Origin: Corticicoccus populi
GTDB taxonomy: Bacteria > Bacillota > Bacilli > Staphylococcales > Salinicoccaceae
DNA length: 64,000 nucleotides
Assembly: GCF_042686195.1 (NCBI RefSeq)
Contig: NZ_JBHUOQ010000003.1
Span: forward strand, 186,001 to 250,000
Direction: 5' to 3'
Shown here: positions 8,697 to 15,881 of the stretch, in pieces
Layout of the letters: each line of letters starts with the position of its first letter
Numbering within the stretch: position 1 is the first letter of the stretch
Notes under the pieces: model-generated
Told to the model about the DNA's origin: nothing
What the model saw: the letters and a program-made list of their open reading frames with translations, nothing else
Databases searched by the model: none
Program-made: the position numbers and the translations under genes

Positions 8697-9960
8697 TAAA
8701 CTGGATTACGAGGCAACATTTGACTGTGTACAGTGCGGGTACTGCCTGCCTGTATGTCCGACGTATATCGCGTTTAAAAAAGAAAAGCATTCGCCGAGGG
8801 GGCGCATTAATTTAGTAAAGATGGCTGTCGAGGAAAAGATTAATATAGAGGATATGTCTGAGGGGATTGACTTATGCCTCGGATGCAGGGCATGTGAAAC
8901 CATCTGTCCGACAAATGTGAGATACGGCGACATTCTGATGTCTGCTGTAGAAGTGCTGAAAGATCACAGGAAAGAAAGTATCACAGAAAAAATGCTGAGA
9001 ACGGGTGCTTTTAAGTTTGCGCTGAAAAACAAACGTGTCTTGAGGCTTGGGAATAAAGGACTTTATCTGTATCAAAGAAGCGGAATAGACAGACTGGTAA
9101 AAAGTGCAGGCATCTTAAAACCGCTGCCGAAGTATAATGATTTAAGCCGTGCGGTACCGGATGTTGTTTTATCGAAACGTATCAAAGGAAGCGTGAATCC
9201 ATTCAGGCAGAAAGGTCTGAGTGTCGGCTTTTTTCAGGGGTGTATTATGGATACATTTTTCAGCCGGATTAACAGTCTTGCTGTGAAAATTATGGAAGCT
9301 CACCATGTTCAGGTCACGAACATCAAGGCACAGACATGCTGTGGTGCACTGCAGCACCATGCCGGGGAACATGATTTAACAGTGGCTCAGGCAAAAGAAA
9401 ATATTGCAGCATATGAAAAGTATGATTTTGATTATATTGTGAATACCATCGGCGGCTGCGGGGCGACACTTAAGGAATATCATAAATTATTTGAAGCAGG
9501 CACGGACTGGTATAAACGGGCAGAAGCCTTTACGGACAAAGTACGTGATATATCTGAAATTATGGCTTCAGTGGATTTGAATTTACAGCATCCTGTCAAT
9601 CAACGCGCGGTATTCCAGCCTTCATGTCACCTTGAAAACGTTCAGAAAGTATTTAAAGATCCACTTAATATTATTAAAAAAATTCCGGGTATTAATTATC
9701 AGGAAATGAACGGACAGTCACTCTGCTGCGGCTCTGCAGGTATTTATAATATTATTCATTTTAATGAGTCTATGCAGATTCTTGACTTGAAGATGAACAA
9801 TGTGAAAAAAGCAGCTCCTGACCTGATTATCACATCAAACCCGGGCTGTCATATTCAGTTAAAACTTGGTGTTGAACGGGAAAATTTGAGCAGTGAAGTA
9901 GAAGTGAAACATATCGTTGAAGTGGTTGCGGAAAGCTGCGGTATTACTTTAGATCATTAG
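8680..9960 (+). CDS. Iron-sulfur electron-transfer subunit, GlcF type
   Basis: A 426-residue partner of the GlcD-like flavoprotein. It carries two [4Fe-4S] ferredoxin motifs near the N terminus, CVQCGYCLPVCPTY (about residues 12-25) and CLGCRACETICPTN (about 66-79). Two cysteine-rich CCG domains follow: TCCGALQHHAGEH with the later SCHL, and LCCGSAGIYN with the later NPGCHIQ. Such subunits pass electrons from the flavin towards the menaquinone pool at the membrane. The gene overlaps glcD, showing coupled synthesis. Confidence 0.92.
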   Translation: MTQLLDKLDYEATFDCVQCGYCLPVCPTYIAFKKEKHSPRGRINLVKMAVEEKINIEDMSEGIDLCLGCRACETICPTNVRYGDILMSAVEVLKDHRKESITEKMLRTGAFKFALKNKRVLRLGNKGLYLYQRSGIDRLVKSAGILKPLPKYNDLSRAVPDVVLSKRIKGSVNPFRQKGLSVGFFQGCIMDTFFSRINSLAVKIMEAHHVQVTNIKAQTCCGALQHHAGEHDLTVAQAKENIAAYEKYDFDYIVNTIGGCGATLKEYHKLFEAGTDWYKRAEAFTDKVRDISEIMASVDLNLQHPVNQRAVFQPSCHLENVQKVFKDPLNIIKKIPGINYQEMNGQSLCCGSAGIYNIIHFNESMQILDLKMNNVKKAAPDLIITSNPGCHIQLKLGVERENLSSEVEVKHIVEVVAESCGITLDH

Positions 9961-9972
9961 GGGGGAATTCAT

Positions 9973-11184
9973 TTGAATGCAGATATAGTGATTGTCGGCG
10001 CCGGTATCATCGGACTCAGTGCGGCGTATCAAATTTCAGAGAAACATAAAGATAAAAAAATTGTGGTTTTGGATAAGGAATCAGAAGTCGCGAAGCATCA
10101 GACGGGGCATAACAGCGGTGTAATTCACTCCGGCATATATTATAAGCCCGGGTCGTATAAGGCAGTGTTCGCAAGAAACGGATCTAAATCTATGATTGAA
10201 TTTTGTAAAACACACCATATTAAATATAACCAGTGCGGGAAAGTGATTGTTGCGACCAGTAAGGAACAGATTCCGGTAATGAAAAAGTTATATGAGCGCG
10301 GAATTGAAAACGGACTGACTGTAAAACTCTTGAACGGTGAAGAGGTGAGGCAGATAGAACCGTTTGTAAATACTGTCGGCGGTATTCTTGTAGAGGATAC
10401 CGGAATTGTTGATTTCAAGGAAGTCACAGAAAAATATGCAGAATTATTTGAAGAGAACGGCGGGACGCTGCTTTTAAATACACCGGTTCAAGGGTTAAAT
10501 GTTAAGCAGAATAAAATCCACGTGGATACACCGACAGGTGAAATTAAGGCGGATTACTTAATTAACTGTGCAGGGCTTTACAGTGATAAACTTGCGAAAA
10601 TGGCAGGAGTGGACATAGATGTGAAGATTATACCGTTCCGCGGAGAATATTATGAGCTGGATGAATCGATCAGTCATTATGTTAATACACTAATTTATCC
10701 TGTCCCGAATCCTGAACTGCCGTTTTTAGGTGTACATTTGACCAACATGATTCACGGCGGCGTTGATGTCGGGCCGAATGCTGTTCTTGGACTGAAAAAA
10801 GAAGCGTATACGAAACTCGGTCTTCACTTGAGGGAAACTGCTGAAATTCTGACTTTCCCGGGGCTTTACAGGATGGGAATAAAAAATATGAAGGAAGCAG
10901 CGGGTGAATACTACCGGTCCTTCAATAAGAAAGCTTTTGTAAAAGAAGTGAATAAATTAATTCCTTTAATTAAACCAGAGCAGCTGACTCCAATGGAAGC
11001 AGGCGTCAGGGCTCAGGCAATGAATCCTGACGGATCTTTAGTGGATGACTTCCATTTTGAGGAGAACGCATACAGTCTCCATGTTTTGAACGCGCCGTCA
11101 CCGGCAGCAACATGTTCCATTGAAATCGGCAGAGAAATTGCAAAACGCTTTGACAGCACGGGCGGTAAAGATAAAAAGATATAA
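9973..11184 (+). CDS. lhgO: L-2-hydroxyglutarate oxidase (LhgO family)
   Basis: A 403-residue FAD enzyme of the DAO superfamily. N-terminal Rossmann motif VIVGAGIIGLSAA and the family signature HNSGVIHSGIYYKPGS point to L-2-hydroxyglutarate dehydrogenase/oxidase, which makes 2-oxoglutarate. The mid-protein PFRGEYYEL and the C-terminal EAGVRAQAM also fit. The start is TTG, eight bases after AGGGGG; no better ATG exists. It is the last gene of the operon before a terminator. Its presence beside GlcD/GlcF suggests both stereoisomers of a hydroxy-dicarboxylate might be handled. Confidence 0.88.
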   Translation: MNADIVIVGAGIIGLSAAYQISEKHKDKKIVVLDKESEVAKHQTGHNSGVIHSGIYYKPGSYKAVFARNGSKSMIEFCKTHHIKYNQCGKVIVATSKEQIPVMKKLYERGIENGLTVKLLNGEEVRQIEPFVNTVGGILVEDTGIVDFKEVTEKYAELFEENGGTLLLNTPVQGLNVKQNKIHVDTPTGEIKADYLINCAGLYSDKLAKMAGVDIDVKIIPFRGEYYELDESISHYVNTLIYPVPNPELPFLGVHLTNMIHGGVDVGPNAVLGLKKEAYTKLGLHLRETAEILTFPGLYRMGIKNMKEAAGEYYRSFNKKAFVKEVNKLIPLIKPEQLTPMEAGVRAQAMNPDGSLVDDFHFEENAYSLHVLNAPSPAATCSIEIGREIAKRFDSTGGKDKKI

Positions 11185-11190
11185 TTTTAA

Positions 11191-11213
11191 GACAGCATGT
11201 GCTGTCTTTTTTT
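11191..11213 (+). terminator. Terminator of the hydroxyacid operon
   Basis: GACAGCA-TG-TGCTGTC followed by seven Ts, seven bases after the lhgO stop codon. Confidence 0.88.
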
Positions 11214-11272
11214 GTGACAATACATGACAGCTTTGAGAAGATAGAGAGAATTATTAAACAGGGGGAATTGGT

Positions 11273-11779
11273 ATGGGAGTAATAATCAGACCGGTACAAA
11301 TCCGTGATGCGGAAAATGTACTGATTCATTTGGAAAAGTGTATGGATACATACAGGGAGCAGTTGATGACTGAAGCAGATGAGCTCACTTTGACAACGGC
11401 TGAAGAGGAAAAAGTGATTATGGATATATCTGAAAGTGACTTATTTTTAGTGGCTGAATCAGAAGGAGAAATTATAGGCACTTTAACGATGTCAGGGTTA
11501 AAAAGACGGAAAGTCAGTCATGTGGCAGTATTCGGAATGGCAGTCCAGAAGGAGTATACCGGCGGCGGAACCGGAGGCAGACTGATGGAATATATGATTG
11601 ATTTTGTCAGTAATCATAAAACACTGTGTAAAATCGAATTAGAGGTGTTCGAGCGTAATCAGAGGGCGGTATCTTTTTATCAAAATTTTGGATTTAAAGA
11701 AGAAGGACGTCTGAAGAATCATGTGAAGATGGATGACATGTTTCAAGACTTATTAGTTATGGGTAGATACTTGAACTGA
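11273..11779 (+). CDS. GNAT-family N-acetyltransferase (first of a tandem pair)
   Basis: A 168-residue single-domain acetyltransferase of the GNAT fold. The acetyl-CoA-binding region VFGMAVQKEYTGGGTGGRLM (near residues 84-103) shows the Q/RxxGxG/A-type loop, and the C-terminal NQRAVSFYQNFGFKEEGR is typical of RimI/RimJ-like enzymes. Start follows AGGGGGA. It is a clear paralogue of the next gene (same EEGR and SFY motifs). The acceptor is unknown. Confidence 0.88.
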   Translation: MGVIIRPVQIRDAENVLIHLEKCMDTYREQLMTEADELTLTTAEEEKVIMDISESDLFLVAESEGEIIGTLTMSGLKRRKVSHVAVFGMAVQKEYTGGGTGGRLMEYMIDFVSNHKTLCKIELEVFERNQRAVSFYQNFGFKEEGRLKNHVKMDDMFQDLLVMGRYLN

Positions 11780-11813
11780 ATGGATTTTATTATAAAGAAT
11801 GGGAGTTGTCGAT

Positions 11814-12323
11814 TTGGAATATGTGATTCGTGAAGCAGTACTGAGCGATGCCAAACAGTTAATTAAACATAAAGAGATTGTGACGGAGGAAAACCCGGAC
11901 ACTCTGGCGACACCTGTCGAAGATCATTCACTGTCTTTGAAAGAGCAGGAAGAAATGATTGAGAATACAGGAGATGAAGACATGGGGCTGGTAGTTGAAG
12001 CGGACGGCAGAATTATCGCCATTATCAACTTGTTTCAGCTCGACAGGAAGAAGTTTGAGCACGTCTGTCAGTTTGGAATCAGTGTACAGGAACAGTATTC
12101 AGATCACGGGATTGGCTCTGAACTGATTAAACGTGCAGTTGAACATGCAGAAAAGAGTACGGTACTCGAGAAGATTGTGCTGGATGTGTTTTCTAATAAT
12201 GAATCAGCAGTGAGTTTTTATAAAAGTCTCGGTTTTGTAGAGGAAGGACGCCAGGTCCGGCAGGTTAAACTTGAAGACGGTTATACCGATTTAATACAAA
12301 TGGCACTATTCACGGACAAATAG
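11814..12323 (+). CDS. GNAT-family N-acetyltransferase (second of a tandem pair)
   Basis: About 169 residues, GNAT fold, with FGISVQEQYSDHGIGSELI as the acetyl-CoA loop and NNESAVSFYKSLGFVEEGR near the C terminus. It aligns along its length with the preceding gene, so the pair looks like a local duplication. An ATG at 11799 is in frame, but GGGAG lies eight bases before TTG 11814, giving an N terminus (MEYVIREAV) that lines up with its paralogue; I choose the TTG. Function beyond acetyl transfer cannot be read. Confidence 0.85.
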   Translation: MEYVIREAVLSDAKQLIKHKEIVTEENPDTLATPVEDHSLSLKEQEEMIENTGDEDMGLVVEADGRIIAIINLFQLDRKKFEHVCQFGISVQEQYSDHGIGSELIKRAVEHAEKSTVLEKIVLDVFSNNESAVSFYKSLGFVEEGRQVRQVKLEDGYTDLIQMALFTDK

Positions 12324-12457
12324 AAAAATACTTTAAAATTAAAGTTGGATTTAAAGGGTTAAAGCTTGTTTATTCGGGAATAGATACAGTAGATGAGGCG
12401 TTGTATGTTCAGGTGGGGTTGAATCATAAGGAGCATGTATATTACACTAACATATGA
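12324..12457 (+). pseudogene. Possible 3' remnant of a lost gene
   Basis: Just after the second GNAT gene, in a different frame, about 45 codons read without stop to TGA at 12455 (ending ...QVGLNHKEHVYYTNI). The amino-acid composition looks protein-like and there is no start codon or ribosome site of its own. I do not recognise the family. It may be the tail of a gene deleted during the GNAT duplication, or chance. Confidence 0.3.
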
Positions 12458-12486
12458 CGATAATTAAAGAAATTAAGGATGATTGT

Positions 12487-12795
12487 ATGGCGAAATGCCA
12501 AAAATGCGGCCGTGAATGGCGCGGTGCAGCAATAATAAAAAGATATATCACACTTAAACCGGATGTGGAGTGTCCGCATTGTGGAGAGTCCCAATACTTA
12601 ACTAAAAAATACAGACGAAGAAGTCTTTTGTCGGTATTGCTGCTGCCGCTTTTAATATTCATCCCTATATTTGCAGGGTTTGGTCTATTTACAGTGTTGT
12701 TTACACTTGCCGCGATTTTCAGTGCAATTATTGGTGTACAGCTGTTCACTATAGAACTGTCGAATATACCTGAAACACGAAGAGACGGTGCATAA
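12487..12795 (+). CDS. Small zinc-ribbon membrane protein, cxxc_20_cxxc family (copy 1)
   Basis: About 102 residues. The N terminus has CQKCGREW, then about 20 residues later CPHCGESQYL, the CxxC-x20-CxxC zinc ribbon that defines a family of small Firmicutes proteins (TIGR04104, from memory). A basic KKYRRR stretch follows, then two predicted membrane helices. An upstream in-frame ATG (12454) would add 11 residues, but AAGGATGA is placed for ATG 12487. It is tandem with a related gene. Function unknown. Confidence 0.78.
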   Translation: MAKCQKCGREWRGAAIIKRYITLKPDVECPHCGESQYLTKKYRRRSLLSVLLLPLLIFIPIFAGFGLFTVLFTLAAIFSAIIGVQLFTIELSNIPETRRDGA

Positions 12796-12821
12796 CTTAA
12801 TCTTTACATGAGGTGATAATA

Positions 12822-13181
12822 ATGACACGATGTACAAATTGTGATGAAAAATGGACGGCTAAAACTAAAATTAAAGGATCGGTCACACTGGACCGTCATA
12901 TTATATGTCCGGAGTGCGGGGAAAAGCAGTACTTATCAGCGAAATTTCAGAGAATGAGTATTATTTTAGTAATGATTACTTCAGCTGTTTTGATTCTGAC
13001 CTCAGCATTTTTTGACGTGGGTGTATCCTTCATAGTCATCGAGGCACTGCTTTTATTCCTGATTAATATTGCGTATATTTATTTTGGTATGACATTAACA
13101 GACACTGATGAAACCATGGATGCATTCTTTGAACGTTTTGAAGGAAATGGAAAGTATAAAGAAAGCCATCCATACAGGTAA
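12822..13181 (+). CDS. Small zinc-ribbon membrane protein, cxxc_20_cxxc family (copy 2)
   Basis: About 119 residues with the same plan as the preceding gene: CTNCDEKW, then CPECGEKQYLSAKFQR, followed by two hydrophobic segments and an acidic/charged tail. Start ATG 12822 has AGGTG six bases before it; a GTG at 12813 would overlap that site. Followed by a strong terminator, so the two ribbons probably form a two-gene unit. Function unknown; zinc binding is inferred from the four cysteines. Confidence 0.78.
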   Translation: MTRCTNCDEKWTAKTKIKGSVTLDRHIICPECGEKQYLSAKFQRMSIILVMITSAVLILTSAFFDVGVSFIVIEALLLFLINIAYIYFGMTLTDTDETMDAFFERFEGNGKYKESHPYR

Positions 13182-13202
13182 ATGATGTGAATTAATATAT
13201 TG

Positions 13203-13235
13203 AGCACATGACGTTTTAACGTCATGTGCTTTTTT
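13203..13235 (+). terminator. Terminator after the zinc-ribbon pair
   Basis: A 13-bp perfect stem, AGCACATGACGTT pairing with AACGTCATGTGCT around a TT loop, then six Ts. Confidence 0.9.
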
Positions 13236-13333
13236 GGTGAAAGAAGAGATATTGTATAAAACTGTGAATTTTGAGAAAATGAAGAAGGATTAAAAAAGAA
13301 AATTATTATTTAATTATAGAAAGGATTTACAGT

Positions 13334-14071
13334 ATGAGACAGATCTTTGCATATGAGAACCAGCATGATTTTGAGAAGTATCAACAGACTGCGGATATCT
13401 TATTTGAACGGCTGTTGAAATACAAAAACATTTTGGAAGAAGAATATAATCTTTTGGATGCACCGAAAGCTATAGTGTGGACATCTAAAGATATCGCGGT
13501 AAATATACTCAGCAGTGTACCGGTACCGGCATATACTTCAAGAGACGTGATATTTATGACACCGGATAAAGATGAGTGGAAAGAAGTGATGACAGTTCAG
13601 CTTGACGGCAGGGAGGATGCTGAGGTGGCATCATATTATGCATCATTTGATGAGAGACAGATTCTGACGATACTTGCACATGAACTGACGCATCATATTG
13701 AGTTTTTTCCAGATGACTTTGATGACTATTCATCCGGGATTTGGTTCGAAGAGGGAATGTGTGAATATCTCCCGAGACGCATTCTGATGGATGATGAAGC
13801 GTTCAATCAGGAAGTAGAAGTTCACAGCCGGCTGCTTGAACTATTTGAAGATAAATACGGCGAACGTTCAGTCGAAGATTTTGGTTCAGACAGCTACAAC
13901 GACAGTATGTCCGGGATTATGTTTAATTACTGGAAAAGCTTTATCACTGTTAAATATGTGGTTGAAGAATTATATGACGGTGATATACAAAAGGTATTTA
14001 AAATACATAATGACTGGCATGAGAATTACAGAGAACAAACATTCAGTGAATATCTTGGGATTGATGTGTAA
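13334..14071 (+). CDS. Putative cytosolic zinc metallopeptidase (gluzincin-like)
   Basis: A 245-residue protein I cannot name. Residues 116-120 are HELTH, an HExxH zinc site, and about 20 residues on is WFEEGMCEYL, where Glu140 fits the third ligand of MA-clan (gluzincin) peptidases. No signal peptide or membrane segment, so it should act in the cytosol. The rest is acidic and has no other motif I recognise. Start follows AAAGGAT. The methyltransferase gene follows after 42 bases and may be co-transcribed. Confidence 0.75.
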   Translation: MRQIFAYENQHDFEKYQQTADILFERLLKYKNILEEEYNLLDAPKAIVWTSKDIAVNILSSVPVPAYTSRDVIFMTPDKDEWKEVMTVQLDGREDAEVASYYASFDERQILTILAHELTHHIEFFPDDFDDYSSGIWFEEGMCEYLPRRILMDDEAFNQEVEVHSRLLELFEDKYGERSVEDFGSDSYNDSMSGIMFNYWKSFITVKYVVEELYDGDIQKVFKIHNDWHENYREQTFSEYLGIDV

Positions 14072-14113
14072 CAAGGGATGCTTAAGGCTGTTAAATTACA
14101 GGAGGAAACATAA

Positions 14114-14851
14114 ATGAAGAATGAATGGGAAAAAGATTTTTATGCTGAGCAGTATGAAATGATGAAAACTATAAATGTGAAGAAGGATGAAAGTCTCGGC
14201 AGTACGCTTTTGGAACAGGCCGGGAGAGTCCCTTCAAGGGTACTCGAGCTTGGTTCCGGGGACGGCAGCTTATCGAGGGTGCTTTCAGAGTCTGTAAAGT
14301 CAGTGACGGCTGTGGAGCTGGTTACAGATATGGTGGAATATTCGAAGGGTTTCAATATACCGAATGTACATTATATAAATGATGATTTTTATACGGTATC
14401 ATTTAATCATTCGTTTGATCTGATTCTTTATATTGACGGTTTTGGTATCGGCAGCGATGATGATCAGCTCAAACTTTTGAAAAAGATAAAGTACTGGATG
14501 GATGCAGATGGGACTGTGCTCATTGATATATACCACCCGGATTACTGGAGAAAAACTGCCGGAAGAAAAATGCAGCTTAGTAAAAATATTATCAGAGAGT
14601 ACGGTTTTGATAAGGATGAATCTGTGATGAGAGATTCCTGGTGGTATACAGGCCGTGAAGAAGAAGCGGTCAGTCAGCATTTGAAGTGTTATACTGCTGA
14701 TGAAATTTATTATTTATGTAATAAGGCGGGGCTTGAAGTGACAGGTTACTTTCCCGGAGGGAAGATGGATTATGAGACTTTCACTTATTACGAAGTGTCA
14801 CCATTGTCAGAGTGTATGATGTACAGGATAAAAGCTGTACATAAAAAATAA
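14114..14851 (+). CDS. Class I SAM-dependent methyltransferase
   Basis: A 245-residue Rossmann-fold methyltransferase. Motif I is RVLELGSGDGSLSRVL (near residues 40-55), the acidic end of strand 2 is in TAVELV, and a motif IV-like stretch follows in FDLILYIDGFGIG. A strong AGGAGG site precedes the ATG. Acceptor unknown; small-molecule type by size. It sits between the putative peptidase and a bidirectional terminator. Confidence 0.85.
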   Translation: MKNEWEKDFYAEQYEMMKTINVKKDESLGSTLLEQAGRVPSRVLELGSGDGSLSRVLSESVKSVTAVELVTDMVEYSKGFNIPNVHYINDDFYTVSFNHSFDLILYIDGFGIGSDDDQLKLLKKIKYWMDADGTVLIDIYHPDYWRKTAGRKMQLSKNIIREYGFDKDESVMRDSWWYTGREEEAVSQHLKCYTADEIYYLCNKAGLEVTGYFPGGKMDYETFTYYEVSPLSECMMYRIKAVHKK

Positions 14852-14852
14852 A

Positions 14853-14888
14853 AGAAGCACTTCCGAAACCGGAAGTGCTTCTTTTATT
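14853..14888. terminator. Bidirectional terminator between convergent genes
   Basis: AGAAGCACTTCCG pairs with CGGAAGTGCTTCT around a short AAAC loop; A-rich on the left, T-rich on the right, so it can serve both the methyltransferase and the convergent DUF6176 gene. Confidence 0.88.
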
Positions 14889-14890
14889 TT

Positions 14891-15244
14891 TTACTCGTGA
14901 TGTGACATATAATCTCTAAGATGATTTGGAATCATTACAACCTCATTTTTTAAATCGCGCGGACGGAATGTTTTATCAATGCACTTATCCCAGTACTGCA
15001 GATGTTTGGCATCAATGCAGTTTTGGATCTCTTTTGATGTGCCGCCGTGGTCTGACTGGACGGAATACCAGTACAAGTATTCGTGTTCACCGATTTTGTC
15101 CCTCATAATGGTTTCGATAAACATCTTCTCACCATCCAGTGTAACAAGAACATCTTGCATGTTTTCATTTAAAAAAGCCATCCACTCATCGACAAGTTCA
15201 CTTTTCCCTTGTTTCACTCTAAATTTTGTTAACTCAACCTGCAT
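14891..15244 (-). CDS. DUF6176-like small protein
   Basis: A 117-residue soluble protein, MQVELTKFRVKQGK..., resembling the DUF6176 family as I recall it. Such proteins look like small ferredoxin-fold (dimeric alpha-beta barrel) domains: conserved EWMAFLN, EYLYWYS and a His/Trp-rich middle. Good GGAAGGAG site. No catalytic motif I can name. The family label is moderately sure and the function unknown. Confidence 0.7.
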   Translation of the reverse strand: MQVELTKFRVKQGKSELVDEWMAFLNENMQDVLVTLDGEKMFIETIMRDKIGEHEYLYWYSVQSDHGGTSKEIQNCIDAKHLQYWDKCIDKTFRPRDLKNEVVMIPNHLRDYMSHHE

Positions 15245-15383
15245 TATTCAGGACTCCTTCCGATTTCATCTACACCATAATACAACATTTTTAAGCTTTG
15301 TCAATCACCTTTTGGAAAATTATTGTTATATTAAAGATGTAATAATTTTTACACAATACAGAAGATTGAAAAGGATGGATAAT

Positions 15384-15734
15384 ATGAGTCATTGGAAACA
15401 GTTGAATACCCGTGCACAAAGGAATACAAAGCGCCTTCAGGAAACAGTTCCCGATACGATGAGTGCATTTAAAAAACTTCAAAATGCTGCTTATAAAACG
15501 GGAGTTTTAGATGAAAAAACGAAAGAATTTATCGCATTGACCTATGCAGTTGCAGATAAATGTGAAGGATGTATCGGAAATCATGTCAATAAACTGGTGA
15601 AACTCGGAGCGACACGGGAAGAAATCGCAGAACTTGCAGGTGTTGCGATTGTGATGGGCGGCGGTCCCGGAAGTGTCTATGGTGGAAAAGCACTTGAAGC
15701 GTATGATGAGGCAGTGGGCGGAGATATGGAGTAG
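15384..15734 (+). CDS. Carboxymuconolactone decarboxylase (CMD) / AhpD-like protein
   Basis: A 116-residue all-helical CMD-domain protein. The motif KCEGCIGNH (CxxCxxxH) is that of AhpD-type alkylhydroperoxidase domains, with both redox cysteines and the proton-relay His present. The C-terminal GGGPGSVYGGKALEAYDE fits the family. The frame is open far upstream, but AAGGAT placed for ATG 15384 and the family length fix the start. A role in thiol-based peroxide reduction is inferred. Confidence 0.87.
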   Translation: MSHWKQLNTRAQRNTKRLQETVPDTMSAFKKLQNAAYKTGVLDEKTKEFIALTYAVADKCEGCIGNHVNKLVKLGATREEIAELAGVAIVMGGGPGSVYGGKALEAYDEAVGGDME

Positions 15735-15749
15735 AAGGGTTTTGAAATT

Positions 15750-15792
15750 GTTTACTTAGTTTTTGCTTCTTATATTATTTGATCAAGTAAAC
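15750..15792 (+). promoter_or_regulatory. Inverted repeat around a possible promoter
   Basis: GTTTACTT (15750-15757) and AAGTAAAC (15785-15792) form a perfect 8-bp inverted repeat with 27 bases between. A TTTACT / TATTAT pair spaced 16 bases lies inside it. It lies between the CMD gene and the arginase-family gene; there is no T run, so it is not a simple terminator. An operator is possible but unproven. Confidence 0.3.
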
Positions 15793-15881
15793 GAGTCAGG
15801 ATGTTTGTATTCATTTTAGTGGTTTATTTGTACGAATTTTTGGATAATAGTATTATGCATTGATATTTAGGAGGGGAAATA

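Noticed and set aside
14979..15383. Long N-terminal extension of the CMD protein
   Set aside because: The frame is open but runs antisense through the DUF6176 gene; the CMD family length and the AAGGAT site fix the start at 15384.
15830..15870. Sigma-B-like promoter (GTTTAT, 14 bases, GGATAA) before the arginase-family gene
   Set aside because: Only partial matches to GTTTAA/GGGTAT, and the spacing to the start codon is short; not strong enough to list.
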